Source: an uncultured Clostridia bacterium (GTDB lineage: Bacteria > Bacillota > Clostridia > Christensenellales > Aristaeellaceae). From it: a DNA stretch of 8,769 nt. The stretch covers positions 1 to 8,769 of the forward strand of contig CALCUD010000141.1 of the NCBI GenBank assembly GCA_937906775.1, given 5' to 3'. Below, in pieces: positions 1-5,567 of the stretch (the stretch's first letter is position 1; each line of letters starts with the position of its first letter). A program made the position numbers and the translations under genes. The notes below the pieces were generated by a model. The model was not told where the DNA came from, ran no database searches, and worked only from the letters and a program-made list of their open reading frames with translations.

Positions 1-467
1 ACATCGGCATTCAGCGTTTCAATCTGTTCGGCTTTCTTTGCAACGTCGGCATTCAGGGTTTTAATATGCCCGGCTTTGTCCGCGGCGTCGGTATTCAGGG
101 CTTCGATCTGCGCGTCTTTCTTTTCGACAGCGGCGTTCAGGGTTTTAAGATCAGTATTCAGGTGTTCGTTCAATGCGTCTTTTTCTTCGACAGCGGCATT
201 CAGGGTTTCGATCTGTGCGGCTTTCTTTGCCGCGTCGGCGTTCAAAGCTTCAATTTGCACGCCTTTATCCGCGACGTCAGTATTCAGGGTTTCGATCTGT
301 TCGGCTTTCTTTGCCGCGTCGGCGTTCAAAGCTTCAATTTGCCCGGCTTTGTCCGCGACATCGGTATTCAGCGTTTCGATTTGTGCCGCTTTGTCCGCGA
401 CATCCGCGTTCAGCGTTTCGATCCGCGCGGCTTTTTCCGCGACATCCGTATTCAGCGTTTCGATCTG
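1..467 (-). repeat. In-frame 42-bp tandem repeats encoding 14-residue coiled-coil units
   Basis: Eleven complete 14-residue units plus one partial unit are seen from residue 70 onward, interrupted by a half unit (LNEHLNT, 153-173). The consensus is xIE(T/A)LN(T/A)D(V/A)A(D/K)KAx, two heptads per unit, with I, L and V or A at core positions. A higher-order period of 84 bp (two units) is also visible: 198-258 and 282-342 match over 61 bp with one difference (position 217 versus 301). This points to recent duplication of a two-unit block. The repeats are shared in all three frames, which creates spurious open frames on the plus strand. Confidence 0.93.
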
Positions 468-674
468 TTTCTTCTGATCGGCATGGCGGAGGCCGCCCAG
501 AACGATCAGCGCGACCGCCGCGGCTGCGAGGATCGCGATGAGCGCGATCCGGACGCCGGACGTCTTCCGGGGAGCGGCCTGGGCGGATCCGCCCGAGTAG
601 CTTGAATGCGTACGCGAATAACGGTGTTCCGCCACATAACGCCCGTTGACGCGCTTCCTGCCGATCTTTCGCAT
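1..674 (-). CDS. Single-pass membrane protein with 14-residue coiled-coil repeats (3' end outside window)
   Basis: Reading the minus strand from ATG at 674 gives 224 codons without a stop, running off the left edge, so the C-terminus is not visible. Residues 1-40 are basic and polar (MRKIGRKRVNGRYVAEHRYS...), residues about 41-62 form one hydrophobic helix (VRIALIAILAAAAVALIVLG), and from residue 70 on the protein is built of 14-residue units of the type QIETLNTDVADKAG. No signal-peptidase site is evident, so the N-terminus is probably cytoplasmic and the coil external; that topology is inference. The start is supported by GGAGGAG eight bases upstream and by a promoter at 733-761. It is transcribed divergently from the RCC1 gene. 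Possible roles include an envelope spacer or a stalk carrying a C-terminal domain beyond the edge; the family is not recognised. Gene existence is secure, function unknown. Confidence 0.88.
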   Translation of the reverse strand, partial: MRKIGRKRVNGRYVAEHRYSRTHSSYSGGSAQAAPRKTSGVRIALIAILAAAAVALIVLGGLRHADQKKQIETLNTDVAEKAARIETLNADVADKAAQIETLNTDVADKAGQIEALNADAAKKAEQIETLNTDVADKGVQIEALNADAAKKAAQIETLNAAVEEKDALNEHLNTDLKTLNAAVEKKDAQIEALNTDAADKAGHIKTLNADVAKKAEQIETLNAD

Positions 675-732
675 ACGTCTGACTCCTCCGTAAATAAATG
701 AAATTTTCAATCCGGAAAAACGGCTCACCGAC

Positions 733-761
733 AGTATACTCTATGATCCGGCGGATGTCCA
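733..761 (-). promoter_or_regulatory. Promoter of the coiled-coil gene
   Basis: On the minus strand, TGGACA (756-761) lies 17 bp upstream of TATACT (733-738), a close sigma-A match in both boxes. The predicted start near 726 gives a leader of about 50 nt ending in a GGAGGAG ribosome binding site. Confidence 0.65.
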
Positions 762-767
762 CACCGG

Positions 768-783
768 GACGGCGCAGGCCGTC
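768..783. promoter_or_regulatory. Dyad between divergent promoters
   Basis: GACGGC (768-773) and GCCGTC (778-783) form a perfect 6-bp inverted repeat with a 4-bp spacer. It lies between the -35 box of the leftward promoter (756-761) and the proposed -35 box of the rightward promoter (784-789). A regulator bound here could act on both genes. The position is seen; the operator role is inferred. Confidence 0.35.
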
Positions 784-812
784 TTTACATTTGCGGAAAC
801 GTATGTTATCTT
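784..812 (+). promoter_or_regulatory. Candidate promoter of the RCC1 gene
   Basis: TTTACA (784-789), 17 bp, TATCTT (807-812). The -35 box is five of six to consensus and the -10 box four of six. A start near 819 gives a leader of about 50 nt to the ATG at 870. It is weaker than the leftward promoter. Confidence 0.42.
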
Positions 813-869
813 CCATGAAGATGCCGGGGCCGTTCTCCGGCGAATCTGATACGGATGAAGGGATCAATG

Positions 870-2066
870 ATGAAACGTATCCTGACCTGCCTGCTGATTC
901 TGACGCTGCTGTGCCCGGGTGCAACCGTGCCCGCCGCGGCTGAGGAGACCGGGATTGCGTATCCGGTCTCCATGATCCGCTGCGGCGGCTCCTTCGTTTT
1001 CGCGATGGACGCGGAGGGAACGCTGTGGGGCTGGGGCGACAATACCAGGGGCCAGCTGGGGATGGACGAGTTCAGATATATCCGCGTGCCGGCAAAAGCC
1101 GCGACCGGACTGAACAGCGCCGACATCCTGGACATCGCCGGAGGGAATGAGAACACCCTCTATCTGATGAAGGACGGCACGGTATATACCTCCGGAAACG
1201 GAAACCACGGAACGCAGGGACAGGGCCGGGAACAGAAAAACCGGGTCGGATCTCCGATCCGGGTCCCGGGACTGACGGATATCGTTGCCATTGACAGCGG
1301 CTTCGGCCACAACGCCGCGCTGGACAGCGCGGGCCATGTCTGGACCTGGGGGAGAAACAACTGCGGGCAGGTCGGCAACGGGGCGCGCACGGACCAGTGG
1401 GATCCCGTGTGCCTGCCGCTGGAGAATATCGTCCAGGTCGCATGCGGCGGGAAATTCTGCCTGGCGCTGGACGGCTCGGGCAGGCTCTGGGGATGGGGCC
1501 AGAACAGCAACGGCGTTCTGGGCCCGATGAAGAATAAAAGGAAGACCGTATACGTGACGGAGCCGGCCGAGATCACGCTGCTCGAAAACGTCCGGATCGC
1601 GCAGCTCGCCGCCGGCAGCGATTTCGCCTACGCGCTGGATGACGCCGGGACCGTATGGGCCTGGGGAAGAAACGACTACTGGCAGATCGGATCCTCCGAG
1701 GCGAAGGGCGACAGCCCGGACGGGATCTATCAGGTCGAGATCCCGGAACCGGTTTCCCGCGTCATCGGATACAACGCGCATTCCATGGCGATCACGGAAA
1801 AGGGCAACGTATATATCTGGGGCAGCGTTTCCGCGGGCCAGATGGGTACAGGAAAAAAGACCTCCAAAAGCCTGCCGGTATGCTGCTGGGATCAGGGAAA
1901 TGTCATCGACGGCTCCGTCGGGAGCCTGATCTGCGCGATCGTCACGTCAGACGGGACCAACTATACCGCCGGATACAACAAGTATTACCAGATGGGCGAC
2001 GGAACGAACAGGAGCAATTATCACTGGAACCACTTCGGCGAAAACGCGGACGGAACGAAGAGGTAA
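870..2066 (+). CDS. Exported RCC1-repeat beta-propeller protein
   Basis: 398 residues from ATG 870. This start is chosen because AAGGGA (858-863) sits 6 bp before it; in-frame ATGs at 855 and 867 are poorly placed relative to any ribosome binding site. Residues 1-24 are a signal peptide (MKRILTCLLILTLLCPGATV, then PAAA) with cleavage likely after PAAA; there is no proper lipobox. The rest consists of RCC1 (regulator of chromosome condensation) repeats with the signature G.LW.WG.N..GQ.G. Seven are visible, at residues about 41-65, 95-118, 148-170, 197-219, 252-275, 304-328 and 353-379, which fits a closed seven-bladed propeller with no other domain. Bacterial RCC1 propellers are generally taken to be protein- or ligand-binding scaffolds; the partner here is unknown. 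It converges with the DUF6273 gene, with only 7 bp between the stop codons. Confidence 0.93.
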   Translation: MKRILTCLLILTLLCPGATVPAAAEETGIAYPVSMIRCGGSFVFAMDAEGTLWGWGDNTRGQLGMDEFRYIRVPAKAATGLNSADILDIAGGNENTLYLMKDGTVYTSGNGNHGTQGQGREQKNRVGSPIRVPGLTDIVAIDSGFGHNAALDSAGHVWTWGRNNCGQVGNGARTDQWDPVCLPLENIVQVACGGKFCLALDGSGRLWGWGQNSNGVLGPMKNKRKTVYVTEPAEITLLENVRIAQLAAGSDFAYALDDAGTVWAWGRNDYWQIGSSEAKGDSPDGIYQVEIPEPVSRVIGYNAHSMAITEKGNVYIWGSVSAGQMGTGKKTSKSLPVCCWDQGNVIDGSVGSLICAIVTSDGTNYTAGYNKYYQMGDGTNRSNYHWNHFGENADGTKR

Positions 2067-2073
2067 ATCCCGG

Positions 2074-2880
2074 TCAGTTTCCCTTCGGCGCCAGCTGATA
2101 GGGATCCGTTTTGGTCCCCGTTCCGCCGGTGATCTCAAAGGCGTTCATGTCCAGATACAGAGCGGGGCGGGCGCCCTCGTTCTCCCGGTCGGAAACGATA
2201 TGTCCCAGCTGTCCGCCGTCCTTGGTGCAGCGGGCATGACGCTTGTCAGTCGTGGACTGGTTGCGGGCCCAGTAGGCGCTGTGGGCGCCGTGTTTGACCA
2301 GGAAAACATACAGGCCGGTGACCCGGATGGCATATTCCGTGCCCCAGCATTTGAGCCCGTTTCCGCGGCCCATGCCGACCTCCTTGCTGGTCAGATCGGA
2401 CGAATCGAGCAGGAAGACCTTGCCGAAAGTCTCGCAGGGGAGCAGCATGGCCATTTCCTCTTCGGTAAAGGCTTCCGCGGCGAACTCGCCGTTCAGATAG
2501 GCGCACAGCTCGGTGTTCCCGAAGTCTTTGCCGATGGTTTTGTATTCCGCGTAATTCTTATGCATGGGCATGGCGAAAAGCACATATTCGCTGGCGAGAT
2601 AGGCTTTCTCGTCATCGACCGTCAGGACGCGCCACAGGAGCGGCGTCTTTTCAAAGGTCATGCCCTCGGTATCCTTGATCGGGTTTCTGGACCAGGTCCA
2701 GGTATTGTTGTTTTCCTCCGGGACGCCCCCGTCGATCGACTGCATATAACGCCCGAGGTTCACATATACATAGCCGTTTCCCTTTTCATATCCCCGGAGT
2801 TCCCCTTCGGAGAAGGCGGCGCCCGCCGTCAGAGCGAGCAGGATCAGCGCGGCTGTCAGACGGATAACGGTTTTTTTCAT
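2074..2880 (-). CDS. Exported DUF6273-domain protein
   Basis: 268 residues. Residues 1-24 form a signal peptide (MKKTVIRLTAALILLALTAG, AAFS) with cleavage likely after AFS and no lipobox. Residues about 36-245 resemble DUF6273, an uncharacterised extracellular domain common in Firmicutes. The matching landmarks are LLWRVLTVDDEKAYLASEY (81-99), NTELCAYLNGEFAAEAFTEEE (122-142), KVFLLDSSDL (154-163), a Cys/Trp-rich stretch (178-206) and the terminal RPALYLDM (238-245). The family assignment is from memory of these motifs. A longer open frame continues to 3345, but the start at 2880 has AGGAGG 7 bp upstream and a signal peptide, and its ATG overlaps the TGA of the preceding gene (ATGA), which suggests translational coupling. 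It is the last gene of the three-gene operon. The domain is often taken as a surface or ligand-binding module; its biochemical role is unknown. Confidence 0.88.
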   Translation of the reverse strand: MKKTVIRLTAALILLALTAGAAFSEGELRGYEKGNGYVYVNLGRYMQSIDGGVPEENNNTWTWSRNPIKDTEGMTFEKTPLLWRVLTVDDEKAYLASEYVLFAMPMHKNYAEYKTIGKDFGNTELCAYLNGEFAAEAFTEEEMAMLLPCETFGKVFLLDSSDLTSKEVGMGRGNGLKCWGTEYAIRVTGLYVFLVKHGAHSAYWARNQSTTDKRHARCTKDGGQLGHIVSDRENEGARPALYLDMNAFEITGGTGTKTDPYQLAPKGN

Positions 2881-3887
2881 ACAAGATCCTCCTTTTTCCC
2901 GTAAACGCTTTTCCACAGGGGAAGAAGCGTGACGATCAACCCCGCGCAGGCGAGAGCGACAACCAGATAGCACAGGTCCATCGGCATCCCTTCGATGAAG
3001 GCGATCTTTCCCTCCATGGCGAATTCCATCGCGGTGACAAGCAGCAGACAGACCAGAACGGACAGCAGGGAAAGGATCAGATCGCGCCCGCGCCGCGGTC
3101 CCTTCCGCCACAGGAAGAACAGCAGGCCCAGGAGGATGACGGCGCTCAGGATCTGATTGACCCGGACGAAGCCCCACTTCAGAATGGCGTCCTGCCGCAG
3201 GCTTTCGCCCAGGATCTGAATCGCGGCGAAGGAGAACAGGAACAGAATGAAGCGGCCGCCGTCGCGGGCGACCCCGGCTCTGCAGACCGCGACGCAAAGG
3301 ATCCCCATGATCACCGCCATCAGGATAAAGACGGCCCATTTCCACTCGCCGTAATAGTCGGAGACGGCAAAGGGGAAACGGCAGAAGAAAGCCGCGTCAT
3401 CCAGGACGAAAACGGAATAGCCTTCGCCTTCGGCAAACCAGTCCTCCAGGCCCCATCCGTAGCCGGCGCCCGCCAGACCCTCCGCGAGACGGCCGAGCGC
3501 GACGGCCAGCGCCGTCGGGGCGGCCAGGACGTCAATCAGCTTTCCGAAGGGAACTCCCCGGCGGCGGGAGACCAGCCGCGCGGCCAGAACGGTCCCGGCC
3601 AGCGCGCCGTACAGCATATATCCGCCGGAGGTGAAATCAACGAGACCGCGCAGGAAGGACAGAAAACCGTCGGACAGGAAATATTCAAATTCCGAAAGAA
3701 CATAGCCCAGACGGGCTGAGATAAACGCCAGCGGAACGGCGCAGAGCGCGAACAGGCTGACTGTGCCGGGCCTGATCCCGGCCTTTTTCGCGAGACGGTC
3801 GCTCCAGATCAGCGCGACGGCCACGGAAACGGCTACGCCCAGGCCGTAGGGATAGAGGGTGAACCCCGCCAGATCGATCGGTTCCAT
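2877..3887 (-). CDS. Divergent prolipoprotein diacylglyceryl transferase (Lgt)-like membrane protein
   Basis: 336 residues with about nine hydrophobic helices. The order of motifs follows Lgt: YPYGLG (12-17), SARLGYVL (57-64), SGGYMLYGALAG (87-98), ALGRLAEGLAGAGYGWG (130-146), and IQILGESLRQ (223-232) before FVRVNQILS (240-248). Canonical Lgt transfers diacylglycerol from phosphatidylglycerol to the lipobox cysteine of prolipoproteins. Aligned by eye to E. coli Lgt, Tyr26, Arg143, Gly154 and Glu243 appear kept (Y14, R133, G144, E228). The positions of His103, Asn146, Glu151 and Arg239 read Y93, E136, A141 and Q224. Two C-terminal helices (about 269-290 and 304-325) extend beyond the usual seven. 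The start ATG at 3887 has GGAGG 9 bp upstream, only 4 bp after the preceding stop; an open extension to 3986 lies inside the upstream gene. It is probably a paralogue with altered chemistry rather than the housekeeping enzyme, so no lgt symbol is given. Confidence 0.8.
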   Translation of the reverse strand: MEPIDLAGFTLYPYGLGVAVSVAVALIWSDRLAKKAGIRPGTVSLFALCAVPLAFISARLGYVLSEFEYFLSDGFLSFLRGLVDFTSGGYMLYGALAGTVLAARLVSRRRGVPFGKLIDVLAAPTALAVALGRLAEGLAGAGYGWGLEDWFAEGEGYSVFVLDDAAFFCRFPFAVSDYYGEWKWAVFILMAVIMGILCVAVCRAGVARDGGRFILFLFSFAAIQILGESLRQDAILKWGFVRVNQILSAVILLGLLFFLWRKGPRRGRDLILSLLSVLVCLLLVTAMEFAMEGKIAFIEGMPMDLCYLVVALACAGLIVTLLPLWKSVYGKKEDLV

Positions 3888-3891
3888 ACCG

Positions 3892-4959
3892 TTATTCCTC
3901 CGTCCAGGCAGACGCAAAATACAGGATATCGCTGATGTCCCGGTGCCCGGGCGTCTTTTCGATCCGCTTCTCGCCGATAACGACATTCGTCGAGCCGCCG
4001 CCGTCGAGATTGTAGGCCATGCGGCAATCCGGGAACAGCCACGCGATATAGTCCGCGAATTCCTGCAGGGTCAGCCCCATGGAGCCGTTGGTTTTGCCGT
4101 AGGTTTCCACGATCGCGTATTCCAGCTCGCCGACCTGGACCACGGCGACGCGCTGCTGCGCGTAGCACCACTGGAATTCGCCGCTGTCGGCCACGCTGGT
4201 TTCGGAGATCGTGCGGGCGGCGCCGTCCTGCACCAGAACAGGGCCAAGCGTGAAGGTGTTCACGACGCTGCGGCCCTCGGGAAGGGAATCCTGGAACGCC
4301 TGAACATCCTCGGACTTCGCGGCGAAAACGGCGTGGAAATCGCCGTGATCATCGATCAGGAGCAGATCGCGCTTGCCGTTCAGCTTGTCGCGGTAGAAGA
4401 CGCCCTGACGGACGACGTATCCGACGTTGTAGTGATATTTGAAGAAGTCGCCGTTGACGGCCGCGACGGAGTGAACGTGTCGGGCCATGCTTTCGGCGCT
4501 GACGTAGTTGCGCTTGTCATAGTTGTCGTTGCTCATCGCGGTCCGGACCTGGGAGGGATCCGCGACCTTGATATAGGTAACGGAAGACTGGATCTTGGCG
4601 TTTTTATACGCCGGGATCAGCGTCGCGTACTCCGCGCGGACCGAAATGGACGGATCTTCATACCGGATCCAGTCGAACTCGGAGACTTTGGCCTCCTTGT
4701 CGGTTTCGGACCATTCGCCGGTGGACTTGTCATATTTGATGATACAGGGCTTCGCGGTCCCGAAGGACAGAACGCCTTCATCCGTGAGCGCGTCCTTGCC
4801 GGAGACCCGGGTCCACCCGTCTTCGGACGGGACCGCGCCGGGAACCGTCTGGTCAAGGTCCAGAGGGGTCACTTCGGCCATCGCGGGAGCGGAGACCAGG
4901 AAGGAAAGGACCCCCAGCATCAGAAAAACACAAATCCAGCGGATCGCATTTGCTTTCAT
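3892..4959 (-). CDS. Exported phosphodiester glycosidase (NAGPA-domain) family protein
   Basis: 355 residues from ATG 4959, which has AAGGAG 7 bp upstream. The in-frame ATG at 5004 would put 15 residues ahead of the signal peptide and falls at the predicted transcription start, so it is rejected. Residues 1-28 form a signal peptide ending APAMA. The C-terminal two thirds carries the landmarks of the phosphodiester glycosidase domain (the fold of the mammalian mannose-6-phosphate uncovering enzyme): AAVNGDFF (166-173), FTLGPVLVQDG (236-246), NLDGGGSTNVV (317-327) and RDISDILYF (340-348). Family members hydrolyse sugar-1-phosphodiesters, and bacterial ones are linked to surface polysaccharide or teichoic-acid-like polymers; the substrate here is unknown. 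It is the first gene of an operon with the Lgt-like and DUF6273 genes, so the whole group is likely envelope-directed. Residues 30-150 have no recognised domain. Confidence 0.9.
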   Translation of the reverse strand: MKANAIRWICVFLMLGVLSFLVSAPAMAEVTPLDLDQTVPGAVPSEDGWTRVSGKDALTDEGVLSFGTAKPCIIKYDKSTGEWSETDKEAKVSEFDWIRYEDPSISVRAEYATLIPAYKNAKIQSSVTYIKVADPSQVRTAMSNDNYDKRNYVSAESMARHVHSVAAVNGDFFKYHYNVGYVVRQGVFYRDKLNGKRDLLLIDDHGDFHAVFAAKSEDVQAFQDSLPEGRSVVNTFTLGPVLVQDGAARTISETSVADSGEFQWCYAQQRVAVVQVGELEYAIVETYGKTNGSMGLTLQEFADYIAWLFPDCRMAYNLDGGGSTNVVIGEKRIEKTPGHRDISDILYFASAWTEE

Positions 4960-4984
4960 TTCGTTGCTCCTTCCGGGATAATGA

Positions 4985-5007
4985 AGTCTGTACAGACTGT
5001 ACAACAG
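4985..5007. promoter_or_regulatory. Palindromic operator at the start of the three-gene operon
   Basis: AGTCTGTACAGACT (4985-4998) is a perfect 14-bp palindrome. The motif CTGTACA occurs at 4988-4994 and again at 4997-5003, and CTGT...ACAG (4997-5007) forms a second, imperfect dyad. The array covers the predicted transcription start of the operon (about 5004) and the first 20 transcribed bases, a classic repressor position. The regulator is not in the window. Confidence 0.5.
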
Positions 5008-5010
5008 AAA

Positions 5011-5039
5011 ATTATATCATGCCTGCGCGGAAAGCACAA
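5011..5039 (-). promoter_or_regulatory. Promoter of the glycosidase/Lgt-like/DUF6273 operon
   Basis: On the minus strand, TTGTGC (5034-5039) is followed after 17 bp by a perfect TATAAT (5011-5016). The predicted start is near 5004, giving a leader of about 45 nt to ATG 4959. The -35 box is weak (TTG only), which fits a regulated promoter. Confidence 0.65.
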
Positions 5040-5054
5040 CCGAACCGGCATCAT

Positions 5055-5088
5055 AAAAGCCGGCCGGGCGGATGCACGGTCGGCTTTT
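5055..5088 (-). terminator. Hairpin terminator after the 77-residue gene
   Basis: AAAAGCCGGCC (5055-5065) pairs with GGTCGGCTTTT (5078-5088): an 11-bp stem with one G-T(U) pair and a 12-base loop. Because the arms begin in A4 and end in T4, it can act in either direction. It separates the 77-residue gene from the promoter of the downstream minus-strand operon. Confidence 0.55.
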
Positions 5089-5089
5089 C

Positions 5090-5104
5090 CCGGAACGGTT
5101 CCGG
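5090..5104. repeat. Short perfect dyad CCGGAAC-G-GTTCCGG
   Basis: A 7-bp inverted repeat with a single central base lies between the stop codon of the 77-residue gene and its terminator hairpin. With a one-base centre it cannot make an ordinary hairpin, so if functional it would be a protein site or part of a larger fold. No function is assigned. Confidence 0.3.
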
Positions 5105-5121
5105 AGAAAATCAGAAAATGA

Positions 5122-5355
5122 TTACAGATTGGCGTCCTGCCACTCCCGGGCTTTATCCGCGGAAAGACGTCTGATGTCTTCTTTGGCATAGGGGGACTGT
5201 TCGCCGCCGTTGGTATACAGGAAGAATTTTCCTCCCTCGGTCCGGAAGAGGCATTCTTCATATCCGGCGGGATCGCCGATCGTTCCGGCAGTCTTCTTTC
5301 CAAGGAATTCCGCGGTTTCGGTGTCGTACTCGACCTTGCAGATGATCTTTTTCAT
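5122..5355 (-). CDS. Small uncharacterised protein (77 residues)
   Basis: The product begins MKKIICKVEYDTETAEFLGK and ends with a helical, charged segment (KEDIRRLSADKAREWQDANL, 58-77). The N-terminal YDTETA motif, the central EECLFRTEGGKFFLYTNGG pattern (33-51) and the terminal KAREW remind me of a family of small Firmicutes proteins of unknown function, some carried on conjugative elements; that resemblance is from memory. There is no signal peptide or membrane helix, so it should be cytosolic. The ATG has AAGGAA about 10 bp upstream, a somewhat long spacing. It has its own promoter with three repeated sites and its own terminator, so it is a single-gene unit lying between the minus-strand operon and metY. 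No mobile-element genes are adjacent. Existence is well supported, function unknown. Confidence 0.8.
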   Translation of the reverse strand: MKKIICKVEYDTETAEFLGKKTAGTIGDPAGYEECLFRTEGGKFFLYTNGGEQSPYAKEDIRRLSADKAREWQDANL

Positions 5356-5390
5356 AAAGCTGTCGTTCCTTTCTGTACGATGTATTCCGG

Positions 5391-5441
5391 GTGAAAATCA
5401 CCTCGAAACGTTGAAAATCATAGCATAGATGTGATTTTCAC
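5391..5441. promoter_or_regulatory. Three TGAAAATCA sites at 20-bp spacing
   Basis: TGAAAATCA occurs at 5392-5400 and 5412-5420 and in inverted form (TGATTTTCA) at 5432-5440, with centres exactly 20 bp apart. Each site is itself a dyad (TGA-N3-TCA). The outer two extend to GTGAAAATCAC and GTGATTTTCAC, an 11-bp perfect inverted pair. They cover the -35/-10 spacer, the -10 box and the early transcribed region of the promoter for the 77-residue gene. About two helical turns apart, they would place bound dimers on one face of the DNA. Confidence 0.55.
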
Positions 5442-5445
5442 GCAA
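5417..5445 (-). promoter_or_regulatory. Promoter of the 77-residue gene
   Basis: On the minus strand, TTGCGT (5440-5445), 17 bp, TATGAT (5417-5422). The -10 box is five of six to consensus. The start would be near 5410, giving a leader of about 55 nt. It is embedded in the three-site operator. Confidence 0.55.
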
Positions 5446-5567
5446 TACGGGCGCTATGGACCGGAAGATACCAGATACGACATCTGATTTAGCACAAAAA
5501 AAGAGCGGCCGGGGGACGCGCGGATATGGTATGCTGATGCAAACAGAAGTGAAAGGAAGTATGGAGA
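5446..5567 (+). other. Upstream region of metY
   Basis: About 120 bp between the leftward promoter and metY. The ribosome binding site AAAGGAAG (5552-5559) lies 8 bp before the ATG. TATGCT (5530-5535) is a possible -10 box but has no matching -35 box. I see no SAM-I/S-box or T-box pattern. A run of seven A (5496-5502) has no convincing hairpin beside it. The metY promoter is therefore not identified. Confidence 0.4.

Noticed and set aside
1..467. Regular repeats that might suggest a CRISPR array
   Set aside because: The units are contiguous, in frame and without unique spacers; they encode a coiled coil.
66..605. Three overlapping open frames on the plus strand (66-605, 76-477, 173-541)
   Set aside because: They are shadows of the 42-bp repeats of the minus-strand coiled-coil gene; the repeat length is a multiple of three, so all frames stay open. 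The minus frame has the promoter, ribosome binding site, membrane helix and sensible coil composition.
334..924. 196-residue minus-strand open frame
   Set aside because: It crosses the divergent promoter region in a different frame from the coiled-coil gene, has arginine-rich low-information sequence and no ribosome binding site.
864..1781. 305-residue minus-strand open frame inside the RCC1 gene
   Set aside because: It is antisense to a clear RCC1 protein; high GC content produces such frames.
2881..3345. N-terminal extension of the DUF6273 frame
   Set aside because: It overlaps the Lgt-like gene in another frame and lacks family similarity; the ATG at 2880 has a ribosome binding site and signal peptide.
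3859..5121. 420-residue plus-strand open frame
   Set aside because: It is antisense to the phosphodiester glycosidase gene, whose family motifs, signal peptide, promoter and ribosome binding site are all on the minus strand.
5496..5516. Seven A followed by a GC-rich stretch, read on the minus strand as a possible terminator
   Set aside because: The GC-rich part does not form a stable stem and no minus-strand gene ends here.
5446..5567. SAM riboswitch or T-box before metY
   Set aside because: The region is short and shows no S-box core or T-box signature and no terminator hairpin in the plus direction.
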